Shown piece after piece: positions 13,019 to 13,609 of a DNA stretch of 13,609 nt. The notes beneath the pieces are model-generated. The model saw only the letters and a program-made list of their open reading frames with translations. It did no database searches and was not told the DNA's origin. This DNA comes from JASGDB01 sp049841315 (GTDB lineage: Bacteria > Bacteroidota > Bacteroidia > Flavobacteriales > Weeksellaceae). Every line of letters starts with the position of its first letter. The stretch's first letter is position 1. The position numbers and the translations under genes were made by a program. The DNA is taken from assembly GCA_049841315.1 (NCBI GenBank), contig JASGDB010000010.1, positions 1-13,609 on the forward strand, read 5' to 3'.

Positions 13019-13609
13019 ATGAATTTCAATGAGCTTAAAGATTATCTCGATATAAAGGCAGACCAGTACAACCATTCCGGATTTATCGAAAACGACCCGA
13101 TACAGATTCCGCATCGTTTTACCGAAGAAAAAGATATAGAAATTGCAGGGTTTCTCACTGCCGTTATTTCGTGGGGAAACCGGAAATCCATTATCAAAAG
13201 TGCAGGAAGAATGCTGGGAATCATGGACAATGCTCCGTATGATTTCGTAATGAATTTCAAAGAAAAAGATTTGGAATCCGCCCGCAGCAAAGCGATACAC
13301 AGGACTTTCAGTGGAGAAGATTTTATTTTTTTTCTGAAAAGCCTAAAATCCATTTATACAACACATCATAGTCTTGAAAATCTGTTTCTTATCCAGCAGG
13401 AAGAAACCAATTTTTACCATGCTTTTGAACGTTTCCGAGCAGAATTTTTAAAAGCGGATGAAATGCACCGAAGCCGGAAACACATCAGTTCCACGTACAA
13501 AAATTCTTCTGCCAAAAGGCTGATGATGTTCATGAGGTGGATGGTACGCCGCGATCAGAGAAATGTGGATTTCGGAATCTGGAATTGCATTGAGCCGAAA
13601 TTTCTTTCC
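13019..13609 (+). CDS. TIGR02757/DUF2400 family protein (3' end cut by window edge)
   Basis: The 197 codons seen run unbroken from the ATG at 13019 to the window edge. The protein begins MNFNELKDYLDIKADQYN and has ENDPIQIPHRF (residues 24-34), then EIAGFLTAVISWGNRKSI (about 41-58), which are constant features of the TIGR02757 family. Near the edge is KRLMMFMRWMVRRD followed by VDFGIW, another family hallmark. Members are usually about 250-260 residues, so roughly 60 are missing. No biochemical function is established; the helical fold and the basic MFMRWMVRRD helix leave a nucleic-acid role possible but unproven. It is divergent from aguB across a 96-bp gap that holds a -7 box for each. Confidence 0.87.
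   Translation, partial: MNFNELKDYLDIKADQYNHSGFIENDPIQIPHRFTEEKDIEIAGFLTAVISWGNRKSIIKSAGRMLGIMDNAPYDFVMNFKEKDLESARSKAIHRTFSGEDFIFFLKSLKSIYTTHHSLENLFLIQQEETNFYHAFERFRAEFLKADEMHRSRKHISSTYKNSSAKRLMMFMRWMVRRDQRNVDFGIWNCIEPKFLS

Noticed and set aside
12923..13300. Extension of the aguB reading frame up to 13300 (126 extra residues)
   Set aside because: It runs antisense through the TIGR02757 gene, lacks any nitrilase feature, and includes the intergenic promoters; the family N-terminus begins at the ATG at 12922.

Overview
The window looks like chromosomal DNA from a member of the Bacteroidota, class Flavobacteriia, most probably near Chryseobacterium/Kaistella (Weeksellaceae). The evidence is a C-terminal type IX secretion (T9SS) sorting domain, class II HMG-CoA reductase, Bacteroidota-type promoters (TANNTTTG around -7), A-rich leaders in place of strong Shine-Dalgarno sites, AT-rich composition, and gene families typical of the group (TIGR02757, the radical SAM DNA repair/modification family, DUF4160/DUF2442). 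Family names come from motif recognition; no database was searched.

Layout. 1-340 (-): 5' part of a CvfB-like S1 RNA-binding protein. 480-1463 (-): T9SS-exported protein. 1593-2106 (-): DUF4160-DUF2442 pair, with near-identical terminator hairpins on both sides. 2212-3615 (-): dihydrolipoyl dehydrogenase. 3723-4982 (-): radical SAM/helix-hairpin-helix protein of predicted DNA repair/modification type, without its usual partner. 5093-5851 (-): subclass B1 metallo-beta-lactamase with a complete zinc ligand set. 6013-7341 (+): class II HMG-CoA reductase of the mevalonate pathway. 7365-8246 (+): AT-rich leucine-rich-repeat lipoprotein. 8329-8980 (+): antitoxin and PIN toxin with an 11-bp overlap. 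9067-9453 (+): DUF423 membrane protein. 9508-9768 (+): small gene broken by an in-frame TAA. 9824-12922 (-): agmatine deiminase and N-carbamoylputrescine amidase, the two-step agmatine-to-putrescine route, with a RhuM-family gene between them. 13019-13609 (+): 5' part of a TIGR02757/DUF2400 gene.

The most unusual signal is a double-hairpin element present three times: 9004-9050 on +, 10907-10952 on -, 11960-12006 on -. Each copy is a hairpin with a GC-rich core, the linker AATATCARTA, a second hairpin CCAC...GTGG whose stem covaries around a GNA loop, then 16-18 A-rich bases and a start codon. Each lies between an accessory gene or its remnant (PIN toxin, rhuM, 3' remnant of rhuM) and the next co-directional gene. 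Two copies belong to a 92-bp direct repeat (85/92 identical) that includes the last codons of rhuM and repeats at exactly 1053 bp. This implies a former tandem rhuM array or a mobile rhuM unit inserted into the aguB-aguA operon.

Metabolic genes (lpd, HMG-CoA reductase, agmatine pathway) thus alternate with accessory modules (DUF4160/DUF2442, LRR lipoprotein, PIN system, rhuM), and hairpin repeats often mark the junctions. No tRNA, rRNA, CRISPR array or transposase was seen.
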